DNA of 64,000 nucleotides from contig NZ_CANKZF010000001.1 in assembly GCF_947488515.1 (NCBI RefSeq), forward strand, positions 372,001 through 436,000. Direction: 5' to 3'. This DNA comes from an uncultured Nocardioides sp. Lineage in GTDB: Bacteria; Actinomycetota; Actinomycetes; Propionibacteriales; Nocardioidaceae. Made by a program: the position numbers and the translations under genes. Shown in pieces: positions 27,364 through 34,947 of the stretch. How positions within the stretch are numbered: position 1 is the first letter of the stretch; each line of letters starts with the position of its first letter. The notes under the pieces are model-generated. The model worked only from the letters and a program-made list of their open reading frames with translations, made no database searches and had not been told where the DNA came from.

Positions 27364-27702
27364 TCAGTCCAGGCACCCGACGAGCTGCCAGCGCCCGTCG
27401 GTCCAGTCGAAGGAGAGGTCGAAGACGCCGTAGGACTGCTGGTCGCCGGACTGCTGTGGCCCGCCCTGGATCCCGCGGCCGGCCTCCACCCGCCACAGCT
27501 CCCGCTCGGCGACGAGGTCGGTGATCGTCCTCGACTGCGCGCCGTCGGACCCGCCCTCCGACGCGCCCTGCCACCAGGGACCGGTCTCCACCCAGTGCGC
27601 GACGACTGCGCGCACCTTCCACAACCTGCCCCGCCACAGGAACTGGTCGGGGTCCTCCGCCTCGCCTCGTCGCACCTCGACGGGGTCGTCGTACTGCCTC
27701 AT
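27364..27702 (-). CDS. DUF6504 family protein
   Basis: This 112-residue protein has a compact beta-rich core with PDQFLWRGRLWKVRAVVAHWVET and a terminal WQLVGCLD, and a glycine/serine-rich loop in the middle. It matches what I recall of the actinobacterial DUF6504 family, which is often encoded next to dnaE2. The function is unknown; the tryptophan-rich strands suggest a small nucleic-acid or protein-binding fold, but that is a guess. The ATG at 27702 follows GAGGAGGCGCG. It is the first gene of the operon behind the damage-responsive promoter. Confidence 0.7.
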   Translation of the reverse strand: MRQYDDPVEVRRGEAEDPDQFLWRGRLWKVRAVVAHWVETGPWWQGASEGGSDGAQSRTITDLVAERELWRVEAGRGIQGGPQQSGDQQSYGVFDLSFDWTDGRWQLVGCLD

Positions 27703-27780
27703 CGCGCCTCCTCACATCCGTCGACCCCGGGGCCGACCCGGGGGACGGTGGGGGTCGAGGTCACCGCCACCCGGGTCGCA

Positions 27781-27796
27781 TCGAACACCTGTTCGA
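27781..27796. promoter_or_regulatory. LexA binding site (SOS box)
   Basis: TCGAACACCTGTTCGA is a perfect dyad with TCGAAC and GTTCGA arms and a 4-bp centre, equal to the actinobacterial/Gram-positive LexA consensus. It lies 78 bp upstream of the DUF6504 ATG and just downstream of the predicted transcription start, so bound LexA would block initiation or elongation. Confidence 0.9.
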
Positions 27797-27805
27797 ACAA
27801 CCAGA

Positions 27806-27828
27806 ACGGTACTCCCCTCCACCGACAG
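27806..27828 (-). promoter_or_regulatory. PafBC-type (RecA-independent damage) promoter
   Basis: The minus strand reads CTGTCGGTG (27828-27820), exactly eight bases, then TACCGT (27811-27806). The mycobacterial RecA-NDp consensus, used by PafBC, is TTGTCRGTG-N8-TANNNT, so this site differs at one base. The LexA box begins 9 bp downstream of the -10. A TTGACG at 27836-27831 would be a poor -35 because it is 19 bp from the -10. Confidence 0.75.
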
Positions 27829-27912
27829 CCCGTCAAGGGCAGACGCGACTCTGGAGGAAAGAAGCCCGAGGACGGAGCCCGAGGACGACGGGACTGGCCC
27901 GCGCGGCGGACG

Positions 27913-28380
27913 TCAGACCCGACGCAGGTAGTCCGTCGTCTCGCGCCGCCAGAGGAAGAACGAGAGCACCAGGCCCTCGACGATCACCAGGGCCGACAGC
28001 ACCACGAAGATGACCGGGAGGTGGTTGTCGAGGCAGACCACGCCGACCAGGACTCCGACGCCGGCGGTGGCGGTGAGCACCGGACGGGTCCAGCCGTAGC
28101 CCCCGACGAAGAACGAGCCGAGCACGAGCACCAGCAGGGCGAAGCCGACGAACGCGACGACGGAGAGGGCGACGAACCCGGGCACGATGGGGCTGTCGCG
28201 CAGCAGCTCGATGCCGCCCTGGGAGAGGATCTCCTGTGCCGACGGGTTGCCCTCGGCCCAGGAGACGATGACGTCGTCGCGCATCAGCCAGATCAGCAAC
28301 GTGATCACGCCGGACGTGGCCACGATCAGTCCGAGCACTCGCATGCTGTTGACCACGGATCCTGGCAGGTCGCGCGCCAT
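27913..28380 (-). CDS. Four-helix membrane protein, unknown
   Basis: This 155-residue product starts MARDLPGSVVNSMRVLG and has four hydrophobic segments (about residues 14-33, 63-88, 97-117 and 122-144) with a short charged end, WRRETTDYLRRV. I do not recognise a named family. The ATG at 28380 follows AGGGGG. A longer frame beginning at 28443 would overlap the divergent gene at 28429 and is rejected. It is divergent from the YbaK-like gene by 48 bp and downstream of no obvious operon. Confidence 0.7.
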   Translation of the reverse strand: MARDLPGSVVNSMRVLGLIVATSGVITLLIWLMRDDVIVSWAEGNPSAQEILSQGGIELLRDSPIVPGFVALSVVAFVGFALLVLVLGSFFVGGYGWTRPVLTATAGVGVLVGVVCLDNHLPVIFVVLSALVIVEGLVLSFFLWRRETTDYLRRV

Positions 28381-28428
28381 CTTGAAGTCCCCCTGAGGAT
28401 CGTCGTCGTTCGTCGCTAGGCTCGCATC

Positions 28429-28902
28429 ATGTCGACCGAGCACGCATCGATCACCTCATTTCGCGGCGACCTCTCCCGGCGCGGCGGCACCGGTGACGTG
28501 GTCATCCTGCCCGACAGCGCCCACACTGCGGCACTCGCCGCGGCGGCGCTCGGGTGCGAGGTCGGCGCCATCGCCAACAGCCTGCTCTTCGACGGTGACG
28601 GCGAGCCCGTCCTCATCCTCACCTCCGGTGCCCACCGTGTCGACACGGCGTCGGTCGCCGACCGCATCGGCGTGACCCGGCTCAGGCGTGCGGACCCCGA
28701 CTTCGTGCGCCGCCACACCGGTCAGGTGATCGGCGGCGTCTCCCCCATCGACCACCCGGCGCCGATCCGCACCTGGATCGACCCGTGGCTGCGTCGGCAC
28801 GAGGTCGTGTGGGCTGCGGCCGGCCACCCCGCCGCGGTGTTCTCGACGTCGTACGACGAGCTGGTGGCCATGACCGGCGCGGTCGAGGTCGAGGTGGACT
28901 GA
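28429..28902 (+). CDS. YbaK/EbsC-like aminoacyl-tRNA deacylase
   Basis: The 157-residue product has the YbaK/prolyl-tRNA editing fold: GCEVGAIANSLLFDGDGEPVLIL in the middle, the segment TGQVIGGVSPIDHPAPIRTWIDPWL, and VFSTSYDELVAMTG at the end. Members remove amino acids from mischarged tRNAs such as Cys-tRNA(Pro); which substrate applies here cannot be read. TAGGCT lies six bases before the ATG, so transcription is probably leaderless. The DUF4126 gene follows after 13 bases. Confidence 0.85.
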   Translation: MSTEHASITSFRGDLSRRGGTGDVVILPDSAHTAALAAAALGCEVGAIANSLLFDGDGEPVLILTSGAHRVDTASVADRIGVTRLRRADPDFVRRHTGQVIGGVSPIDHPAPIRTWIDPWLRRHEVVWAAAGHPAAVFSTSYDELVAMTGAVEVEVD

Positions 28903-28915
28903 TGGGGACCCGCTG

Positions 28916-29506
28916 ATGGACGCCCTGGCCCTCACCTTCTCCAGCGGGTGGGCCAGCGGCATCAACGCCTACCTCGTCGTGCTGGTGCTGGGCATCGCCG
29001 ACCGCGTCGGCTCCTACGCCGACATCCCCGACGCCCTCGGCCGCTGGGACGTGCTGGCCGCGGCCGGCTTCATGTTCGCGATGGAGTTCGTCGCCGACAA
29101 GATCCCCTACATCGACTCGACCTGGGACGCCATCTCCACCGCGATCCGGCCGACCGTCGGCGCGGTCATCGGCGTGCTGCTCGCCGGCGACGCCGCCTCG
29201 TTGGACCAGGCCGTGCTCGGCGTCGTCGGCGGCGGCACCGCGCTCCTGAGCCACCTGGCCAAGGCCGGCGGCCGGCTGGCCATCAACTCCTCCCCCGAGC
29301 CGGTGACCAACATCGGGGCCAGCCTCACCGAGGACGCCGCCGTGCTGGGGGTGGTGTGGTTCTCGCTCGAGCACCCGCAGGCAGCCGCCGCGATCGCCGG
29401 TGTCCTGCTCCTGACCGGCCTCGGCCTGCTGCTGGTCCTCACCCGGCTGGTGCGCCGCGGCTGGCGGCGCTGGAAGAACAAGGAACCCGTCGAGCGGCCG
29501 AGCTAG
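28916..29506 (+). CDS. DUF4126 membrane protein
   Basis: This 196-residue product has several hydrophobic segments and the family features SSGWASGINAYLVVLVLGIA at the N-terminus and DKIPYIDSTWDAISTAIRP, which I associate with DUF4126. A glycine-rich stretch precedes LSHLAKAGGRLAINSSPEPVTN. The C-terminus is basic (RRGWRRWKNKEPV). The function is unknown. It is probably co-transcribed with the upstream deacylase gene. Confidence 0.78.
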   Translation: MDALALTFSSGWASGINAYLVVLVLGIADRVGSYADIPDALGRWDVLAAAGFMFAMEFVADKIPYIDSTWDAISTAIRPTVGAVIGVLLAGDAASLDQAVLGVVGGGTALLSHLAKAGGRLAINSSPEPVTNIGASLTEDAAVLGVVWFSLEHPQAAAAIAGVLLLTGLGLLLVLTRLVRRGWRRWKNKEPVERPS

Positions 29507-29526
29507 CGGACGCCTAGGGTTCCCCC

Positions 29527-30837
29527 GTGGCTCGTGTGGTGGTGGTCGGAGGCGGCTTCAGCGGCATGGCGGCCGCAGCCCGGCTGGCCAAGCTGGGCCA
29601 CGAGGTCACGCTCCTCGAGCGCGCCGAGCACCTCGGCGGCGCGCTGACCACGGTCGAGCACGACGGCTTCGCGTGGGACGCCGGGCCGACCACGACGCTC
29701 CTGCCGGCCGTCGTGCGCGACCTGTTCCGGAAGTCGGGCCGCCCGCTCGAGCGCGAGCTCGACCTCCAGCCGCTCGACCTGGTCCGCGAGCACCGCTTCG
29801 CCGACGGCTCGTCGGTGCGGCTGCCCGGCGGCTCGCGATCCGCCCAGCTCGCGGCCGTCGAGTCCCTCGGCGCGGGCCTCGGGCGGCAGTGGGTCGACCA
29901 CGTGGCGTCGTACGGCGAGCTGTGGGAGCTGCTGCGCAAGGAGTGGTACGAGCGGCCCTACGACCCCGACGTCGCGCCACGCGAGCTCGTGGCGATGCTC
30001 GACCGGCGCGAGTCGCTGCACAAGCGGCTTCGTCGGTCGCTCGACGACGAGCGGCTGCGGCTGCTCGCCGGCCACCGGACCGTCATGGACGGCCACGACC
30101 TGCGCCGGGCGCCGGTGCTCGCCGGCGTCGACGTCTACCTTGAGCAGCGCTTCGGGTCGTGGACCGTCCCCGGCGGGCTCGCCGCCCTCGGCGTGGCGAT
30201 GGCCGACCGGCTCGCGCTGCGGGGCGTCACCGTGCTGACCGGCACGCAGGCGGTCGACCTCGTCGTGAGCGACGGCCGGGTCGCGGCGGTCCGGACCGCG
30301 GTCGGCGAGGTCGACGCCGACCACGTGGTCGTCGCGATCGACCCGCGGCGGCTGCCCGCCCTCGCGTCGTACGTCCGGCGCACGATGCCTGCCTTCCCAC
30401 CGGTCGTGTGCCACCTGGGGCTCGAGGGCGAGGTGCCCGACCTGCCCCACGAGGTGGTGCTCCACGGAGACCCTCTGCTGGTGGTGCGCACGGGTGGCCG
30501 GGCGCCGGACGGTGCGGCGGCGTGGACGGTGCTGGCACGCGGTCTCGTCGCGGAGGACGTCGTGACGGCGCTGGCGCGCCACGGCCTCGACGTCCGCAGA
30601 CAGGTCGTCGCCCGCGTCGACCGCACGCCGGCCGACCTCGTCGAGGCGTGGGGCGGCTCGCCGCACGGCGTGCAGTGGCAGGGTCCCCGCACGGCCCGCG
30701 CGCGGCTGGGGCCGCGGACGCCGATCGCCGGCGTGTTGGCCGCCGGGGCGCACGCCACCACCGGGTCGGGCCTGCCGTTCGCCGGCCTCAGTGCCGCGCT
30801 GGTGGCCGAGATGGTCGGCCGGGCCCCACGTCAGTAG
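29527..30837 (+). CDS. FAD-dependent oxidoreductase, phytoene desaturase-like
   Basis: The 436-residue product begins with the FAD dinucleotide site VVVVGGGFSGMAAAARLAKLGHEVTLLE (about 3-30), then AEHLGGALTT and the DAGPTTTLLP segment seen in carotenoid/amine oxidoreductases, and ends with an FAD-binding AGAHATTGSGLPFAGLSA motif. The substrate is not known; no carotenoid genes are nearby except a polyprenyl synthase 1.6 kb away. GTG at 29527 has TAGGGT six bases upstream, so it is probably leaderless. The last seven bases overlap the convergent SIMPL gene. Confidence 0.85.
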   Translation: MARVVVVGGGFSGMAAAARLAKLGHEVTLLERAEHLGGALTTVEHDGFAWDAGPTTTLLPAVVRDLFRKSGRPLERELDLQPLDLVREHRFADGSSVRLPGGSRSAQLAAVESLGAGLGRQWVDHVASYGELWELLRKEWYERPYDPDVAPRELVAMLDRRESLHKRLRRSLDDERLRLLAGHRTVMDGHDLRRAPVLAGVDVYLEQRFGSWTVPGGLAALGVAMADRLALRGVTVLTGTQAVDLVVSDGRVAAVRTAVGEVDADHVVVAIDPRRLPALASYVRRTMPAFPPVVCHLGLEGEVPDLPHEVVLHGDPLLVVRTGGRAPDGAAAWTVLARGLVAEDVVTALARHGLDVRRQVVARVDRTPADLVEAWGGSPHGVQWQGPRTARARLGPRTPIAGVLAAGAHATTGSGLPFAGLSAALVAEMVGRAPRQ

Positions 30838-31439
30838 GCGAGCTCCCACACCACCGTGACGGTGGTGGCGACCGACACCTCGCCCGGCTCGAGGCCACCT
30901 GCCGACGCTCGGGCCAGCGCCATCCTCGGCATCGGCGAGGGGCCCCGGTCGGCATCGCCCTCGACGATCGTCTGCACGGCGCCGAGGCCCGCACCCGCAA
31001 CCCGGGCCAGCTGGGCGGCCCGCTCGCGCGCGTCGTGGAACGCGGCCTCGCGGGCCCGGGCACCGGCTCCGTGGTCCTCGGTGACCTCCAGGGCCACCCC
31101 GTCGATCGCGAGCGAGTCGCCGACCTCGCCCGTCAGGTCACCCAGCAGCGCCCCGGCGGTCGCCAGGTCCGGGCACGCGATCGCATAGGCGTGCCGCGCC
31201 TCGTAGCCGGTCTCGCGCCCCTCGTGGTCGCGCGCCGGCCACACGGAGATGCCGGAAGAGGCGACCCTGCGCTCCTCGGTGTGGCGGTGCGCGACCGCCA
31301 CGACGGTGGCAGCGGCCCCTGCCATCGCCGCGTAGGCCTCGGCGACGCCGGTCCCCCGTGCCACGGCCGCGAGCCGCACCACCGCGCTGTCCGGCACGAC
31401 GGCGACGACGCCGGTGCCGGTCACGGTGACGGTCTGCAT
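30831..31439 (-). CDS. SIMPL (DUF541) domain protein
   Basis: The 202-residue product starts MQTVTVTGTGVVAVVPDSAVVRL, the characteristic first strand of SIMPL-domain proteins, and continues with GISVWPARDHEGRETGYEARHAYA and the DARERAAQLARVAGAGLGAV helix followed by MALARASAGG. SIMPL proteins form ring-like assemblies in some bacteria but are usually uncharacterised. There is no signal peptide here, unlike many family members. The start ATG at 31439 lies five bases after the metF stop, so it likely shares the metF transcript. Confidence 0.85.
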   Translation of the reverse strand: MQTVTVTGTGVVAVVPDSAVVRLAAVARGTGVAEAYAAMAGAAATVVAVAHRHTEERRVASSGISVWPARDHEGRETGYEARHAYAIACPDLATAGALLGDLTGEVGDSLAIDGVALEVTEDHGAGARAREAAFHDARERAAQLARVAGAGLGAVQTIVEGDADRGPSPMPRMALARASAGGLEPGEVSVATTVTVVWELAY

Positions 31440-31444
31440 GTGCG

Positions 31445-32335
31445 TCAGACGGTGATCTGCAGGTTGGCGAAGATCTCGCGGGTCGCCTTCGACCGGTTGA
31501 GCGTGTAGAAGTGGAGGCCCGGCGCCCCGGCGTCCAGCAGCGTCGCGCACAGCTCGGTCGCGATCGCGATGCCCTCGGCCCGCAGCCGGGCCGGGTCGTC
31601 GGCGTACGGCGTGAGGCGGGCGGTGATCTCCTCGGGCAGCTCGCGCCGCGAGAGCTCCACCATCCGCTGCATCGAGCGGAGGTTCAGGATCGGCATGATG
31701 CCCGGGATGATCGGCAGGTCGGCCCCGACGGCCCGGGCGCGCTCGACCAGCGCGACGTAGTCGGAGGCGCGCAGCACCATGTCGGTCACCGCGAACTCCG
31801 CCCCGGCGTCGTACTTCGCCCTGAGCACGCGCGCGTCCGCCTCGAGGTCGGCGGCCTCGACATGGCCCTCGGGGAAGGCGGCGACGCCGATGCGCATGTC
31901 GGTGCGCTCCCTGATCAGGGCGACCAGCTCGTTGGCGTACGTGAGCCCACCCTCCGTCGGCGTCCACGGCGTGCCGGGACCTCCGGGCGGGTCGCCCCGC
32001 AGCGCCATCACGTGCTCGACGCCCGCGTTGCCGAGGTCGTGGAGGATCGCGGCGATCTCGTCGGTCGTGTGCCCCACGCAGGTGAGGTGCGCGACCGGGA
32101 GCATGCTGGTCTCGCGGGCGATCCGCTCGGTGATCGCGACCGTGCGGTCACGGGTGGCACCACCGGCGCCGTAGGTCACCGAGACGAAGGTCGGGCCGTA
32201 GGGCTCGAGCTCGGTGATGGCCTGCCACAGCTGCTCCTCACCGGCCTCGTCCTTCGGCGGGAAGAACTCGAAGGAGAACGACCGGTCTCCGCGCGCGAGC
32301 AGCTCGCGCATGCTCTGTCCCCGTCCGTGCGTCAT
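31445..32335 (-). CDS. metF: 5,10-methylenetetrahydrofolate reductase MetF
   Basis: MetF reduces methylene-THF to methyl-THF for methionine synthesis and uses FAD. The 296-residue TIM barrel shows FSFEFFPPKDEAGEEQLW (about 20-37), the VSVTYGAGG segment, ALRGDPPG, and PGIMPILN. The ATG at 32335 is chosen; the frame is open far upstream, but that stretch lies in the divergent idsA gene. A later ATG at 32311 is possible. TAGGCT is seven bases upstream, giving a leaderless start. metF next to idsA matches M. tuberculosis Rv2172c-Rv2173. Confidence 0.94.
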   Translation of the reverse strand: MTHGRGQSMRELLARGDRSFSFEFFPPKDEAGEEQLWQAITELEPYGPTFVSVTYGAGGATRDRTVAITERIARETSMLPVAHLTCVGHTTDEIAAILHDLGNAGVEHVMALRGDPPGGPGTPWTPTEGGLTYANELVALIRERTDMRIGVAAFPEGHVEAADLEADARVLRAKYDAGAEFAVTDMVLRASDYVALVERARAVGADLPIIPGIMPILNLRSMQRMVELSRRELPEEITARLTPYADDPARLRAEGIAIATELCATLLDAGAPGLHFYTLNRSKATREIFANLQITV

Positions 32336-32342
32336 GCGCAAC

Positions 32343-32392
32343 AGCCTACGGACGACCGCGCCGTCCTCGGCGCCGTGTCCAGTGTTTAGGCT
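32343..32392. promoter_or_regulatory. Divergent leaderless promoters of metF and idsA
   Basis: The same hexamer TAGGCT occurs on both strands: minus 32348-32343, seven bases before the metF ATG, and plus 32387-32392, six bases before the idsA GTG. With transcription usually starting about seven bases past the -10, both start codons would be at or next to the first transcribed base. Neither gene has a good Shine-Dalgarno. Confidence 0.65.
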
Positions 32393-32398
32393 GAACTG

Positions 32399-33463
32399 GT
32401 GACGACCTGGGACCCCGCCGACTTCCGCGACCGGGTCCAGCAGGTGCTGGATGCCTTCCTCGACGAACGCGGGGCCGAGCTCGCCCCGCTCGGTCCCGAC
32501 GCCGGTCGCCTGATCGCCGAGGCACGTACGGCGGTCAGCGGGGGCAAGCGGTTCCGGGCGGCCTTCTGCCACTGGGGCCACCGGGCCATCCGGCCGTCGG
32601 TCGACGACGACGCGGCCCTCGCCCGGGCGTGCGCCTCTCTGGAGGTGCTGCACGCCAGCGCGCTCGTGCACGACGACTTCATGGACGCCTCCGACACCCG
32701 GCGCGGCCGGCCCGCGACCCACCGCGCCTTCGAGGCCGAGCACCGTGCCGCCGGGTGGCGCGGCGACCCCGAGCAGTACGGCGCCGCCGCCGCGATCCTG
32801 CTCGGCGACCTCCTGCTCGGCTGGGCCGAGGACATGCTGCGGCGCAGCGGCTTCCCCGCCGAGGAGGTCGCTCCAGGGCTGGCCATCTTCGAGCAGTGCC
32901 GCAACGAGGTCATCGCGGGACAGTTCCTCGACGTCTCCGTGCAGGCGCGCGGTCGGGCGGACGTCGAGACGGCGATGACCGTGCTGCGCTACAAGTCCGC
33001 CAAGTACTCCATCGAGCGCCCGATCCACATCGGCGCCGCCCTCGCCGGGGCCACGCCCGGCCAGCTCGAGCAGCTCGGCCGCTTCGGCCTGCCCCTCGGC
33101 GAGGCGTTCCAGCTGCGCGACGACCTGCTCGGGGTGTTCGGTGACCCGGCGGAGACCGGCAAGCCGGCCGGCGACGACCTGGTCGAGGGCAAGCGCACGG
33201 TGCTCGTCGCCCTCGCGCTCGATGCCGCCCCCCGCACCGCGGCCGAGCGCCTCGACGCCGCGCTGGGCACGTCGCTCACCGCCGCCGACGTCGACGAGCT
33301 GCGCGGCATCATCGACGACTCCGGGGCGCGCGCTCAGGTCGAGGCGGTCATCGGCCAGCTGTCCGAGCACGCGGTCGAGGCCCTCCGGGCAGCCGACATC
33401 GACGTGCACGCGCGCGACGTTCTCGTCGAGCTGGCGGCAGCGGCCACCCAGCGATCGGTCTAG
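32399..33463 (+). CDS. idsA: Polyprenyl (geranylgeranyl-type) diphosphate synthase
   Basis: The 354-residue product makes linear isoprenoid diphosphates by condensing IPP with allylic primers. It has the first aspartate-rich region LVHDDFMDASDTRRGRP (about 90-106), the KSAKYSIERP segment and the second aspartate region FQLRDDLLGVFGD. The first motif is DDxxD, as expected. Chain length cannot be fixed from sequence. GTG at 32399 is leaderless, six bases after TAGGCT. M. tuberculosis idsA2 occupies the same place beside metF. Confidence 0.9.
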   Translation: MTTWDPADFRDRVQQVLDAFLDERGAELAPLGPDAGRLIAEARTAVSGGKRFRAAFCHWGHRAIRPSVDDDAALARACASLEVLHASALVHDDFMDASDTRRGRPATHRAFEAEHRAAGWRGDPEQYGAAAAILLGDLLLGWAEDMLRRSGFPAEEVAPGLAIFEQCRNEVIAGQFLDVSVQARGRADVETAMTVLRYKSAKYSIERPIHIGAALAGATPGQLEQLGRFGLPLGEAFQLRDDLLGVFGDPAETGKPAGDDLVEGKRTVLVALALDAAPRTAAERLDAALGTSLTAADVDELRGIIDDSGARAQVEAVIGQLSEHAVEALRAADIDVHARDVLVELAAAATQRSV

Positions 33464-33472
33464 CTGCGGCGC

Positions 33473-33907
33473 CTAGTCGAGGCTGGTGACCCCGGGCACG
33501 ACGGGACCCTCGCCCCGCAGCAGCACGGTGAACGGCACGCCTCGCTCGTCGTTGACCCGCGAGCCCAGCACGGTGAGGGCGATACTGAAGGCCTTCTCGT
33601 CCGCGCGGGCGAGCGTCGACCAGCCGTCCCACAGCAGGACGACTCCGTCGCGGCCGCTCCCGATGTCGTGGAGGCAGTCGGCGAGGGCATCGAAGTTCTG
33701 CCCGTAGTGGTCGGGGAAGTCGAGCGCCTCGCCCACCGCTGCGAGGAACGCCGGCTTCGTGTCGGCGCCGGTCCAGCCGTCCACCCAGCCGAAGCCCCAG
33801 CCGGCGTGCTCGACGGAGTGGCGTACGTCGGCGACGTCGAACGCGCCGTGCCAGAGATGGATGCCTGCGGGTTCGTGCCCTGCCAGCACCGCTGCGAGGC
33901 CGCTCAT
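33473..33907 (-). CDS. Barstar family ribonuclease inhibitor
   Basis: Barstar-family proteins bind and block guanyl-specific RNases in the cytoplasm. The 144-residue product contains the family core DFPDHYGQNFDALADCLHDI; the two aspartates of FDALAD correspond to barstar Asp35 and Asp39, which contact the RNase active site. The C-terminal strand with VPFTVLLRGEGP follows. The ATG at 33907 (MSGLAAVLAG) is chosen; ATG 33937 and GTG 33958 are upstream alternatives. It lies 84 bp downstream of the RNase gene on the same strand, so the pair is probably one unit. Confidence 0.88.
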   Translation of the reverse strand: MSGLAAVLAGHEPAGIHLWHGAFDVADVRHSVEHAGWGFGWVDGWTGADTKPAFLAAVGEALDFPDHYGQNFDALADCLHDIGSGRDGVVLLWDGWSTLARADEKAFSIALTVLGSRVNDERGVPFTVLLRGEGPVVPGVTSLD

Positions 33908-33991
33908 GGACGTGCTCGCCTCGCTCCGTGCGCCCATGAGGCTCGCCCCGCACTGCACTGGATGGTTCCCTCGCTGTGCTCGGTCACGTCC

Positions 33992-34483
33992 CTACCTCCT
34001 GATGAGTGCGAACGAGCTGTAGTGGTCGTCGGTCCAGTAGAGCTCCTCGCCGTCGTCGCCCGCCACGATGCGTCGAGCACCGTGGTCCTCGACGCCGGGC
34101 GTGGGGACCGTGTACTCCCGGTAGTAGCCCATCGGCTGGTCGGGCAGCAGCTCCTCGCGGTTTCCGAAGGTGCCGCCGTCGTGGTCGGGCTCCGGGAACG
34201 GCCCGCCGGCGTCGATCAGCTCGACGGTCCGTGCCGCCTCGGGTGGGAGGGCGGCAAGGCGGACGACGGGCAGACCGCTCGCCGCGTCGGTCGCGTCGGT
34301 CGCGTCGCCCGGGGACGAGGACGTCGACGAGGACGAGGTCGTCGACGAGGTCGACCCGCCGTCACCGGCGGGGTCGTCGCCCTGACCGCCGCCGGAGACC
34401 AGCCAGGCGACGAGCATCGCCGCCGCCGCGAGGAGCAGCAGCCAGCGGTAGCGCTGCCTGCCCGTCGACGCGGCCCGGGCCAT
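33992..34483 (-). CDS. Secreted or membrane-anchored RNase Sa/barnase family ribonuclease
   Basis: The 163-residue product has an N-terminal hydrophobic segment (about 14-30), a Ser/Thr-rich linker (44-58) and a guanyl-specific RNase domain starting LAALPPEAARTVELI. Segments GGPFPEPDHDGGTFGNRE, GYYREYTVPTPG and YWTDDHYSSFALI align by eye with Streptomyces RNase Sa. The catalytic residues are present: Glu123, the Arg pair 137-138 and His154. The ATG overlaps the upstream gene stop by one base (TGATG). Whether the hydrophobic segment is cleaved is unclear, since no obvious signal-peptidase site follows it. A barstar gene lies next downstream. Confidence 0.9.
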   Translation of the reverse strand: MARAASTGRQRYRWLLLLAAAAMLVAWLVSGGGQGDDPAGDGGSTSSTTSSSSTSSSPGDATDATDAASGLPVVRLAALPPEAARTVELIDAGGPFPEPDHDGGTFGNREELLPDQPMGYYREYTVPTPGVEDHGARRIVAGDDGEELYWTDDHYSSFALIRR

Positions 34484-34854
34484 CAGTACTCCAGCACCTG
34501 GGCGCGGCGCTTGACCTCGCTGCCGCGGTTCTCGCGCAGGGCGTCGATCGGGCGGCCCGGGAGGTCGTCGTCGGTGAACAGCCAGGCGATGCACTCGCGG
34601 TCGTCGAAGCGGTGGTCGTGCAGGAGCACCAGCAGGCCGGAGAGGCCCTTGACCACCAGGCCGTCCTGGATGAAGTCGGCCGGCACGCGCGGGCCGGCAC
34701 CCGGCTCGGACACCGCGGCGGCGAGCTCGTGATCACGGATCATCGTGCGCACCTTGCCCGGCGTCACGCCGAGCAGCTCGGCGACCTGGCTCCAGTCGAG
34801 CCACTCGGGGACGAGCGCGGCCAGGTCACGGTCGGCAAGCGGGACGTCAGTCAT
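34483..34854 (-). CDS. Rv2175c-like DNA-binding protein
   Basis: The 123-residue product has an N-terminal winged helix-turn-helix (DWSQVAELLGVTPGKVRTMIRDHELAA, about 19-45) and a C-terminal domain with LSGLLVLLHDHRFDDRECIAWLF. It matches M. tuberculosis Rv2175c in size and layout; that protein binds DNA and is phosphorylated by PknL. A PknL-like kinase is encoded 2 kb away here, too. The ATG at 34854 has TAGGCT six bases upstream (leaderless). It heads the transcript containing the RNase and barstar genes, so it might regulate them; that is inference. Confidence 0.85.
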   Translation of the reverse strand: MTDVPLADRDLAALVPEWLDWSQVAELLGVTPGKVRTMIRDHELAAAVSEPGAGPRVPADFIQDGLVVKGLSGLLVLLHDHRFDDRECIAWLFTDDDLPGRPIDALRENRGSEVKRRAQVLEY

Positions 34855-34947
34855 GCCCTCAGCCTAGGAGAGCGCCCGCGCCACAGCGAAGTCGCGCGAG
34901 GGCCGCCGAAGTTGTCACCCCGGCGGGTGGTCCGTACCGTGCCGGGG

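Noticed and set aside
32336..33409. Long N-terminal extension of MetF across idsA
   Set aside because: The extension is the opposite strand of idsA and lacks any domain; MetF proteins start near ATG 32335.
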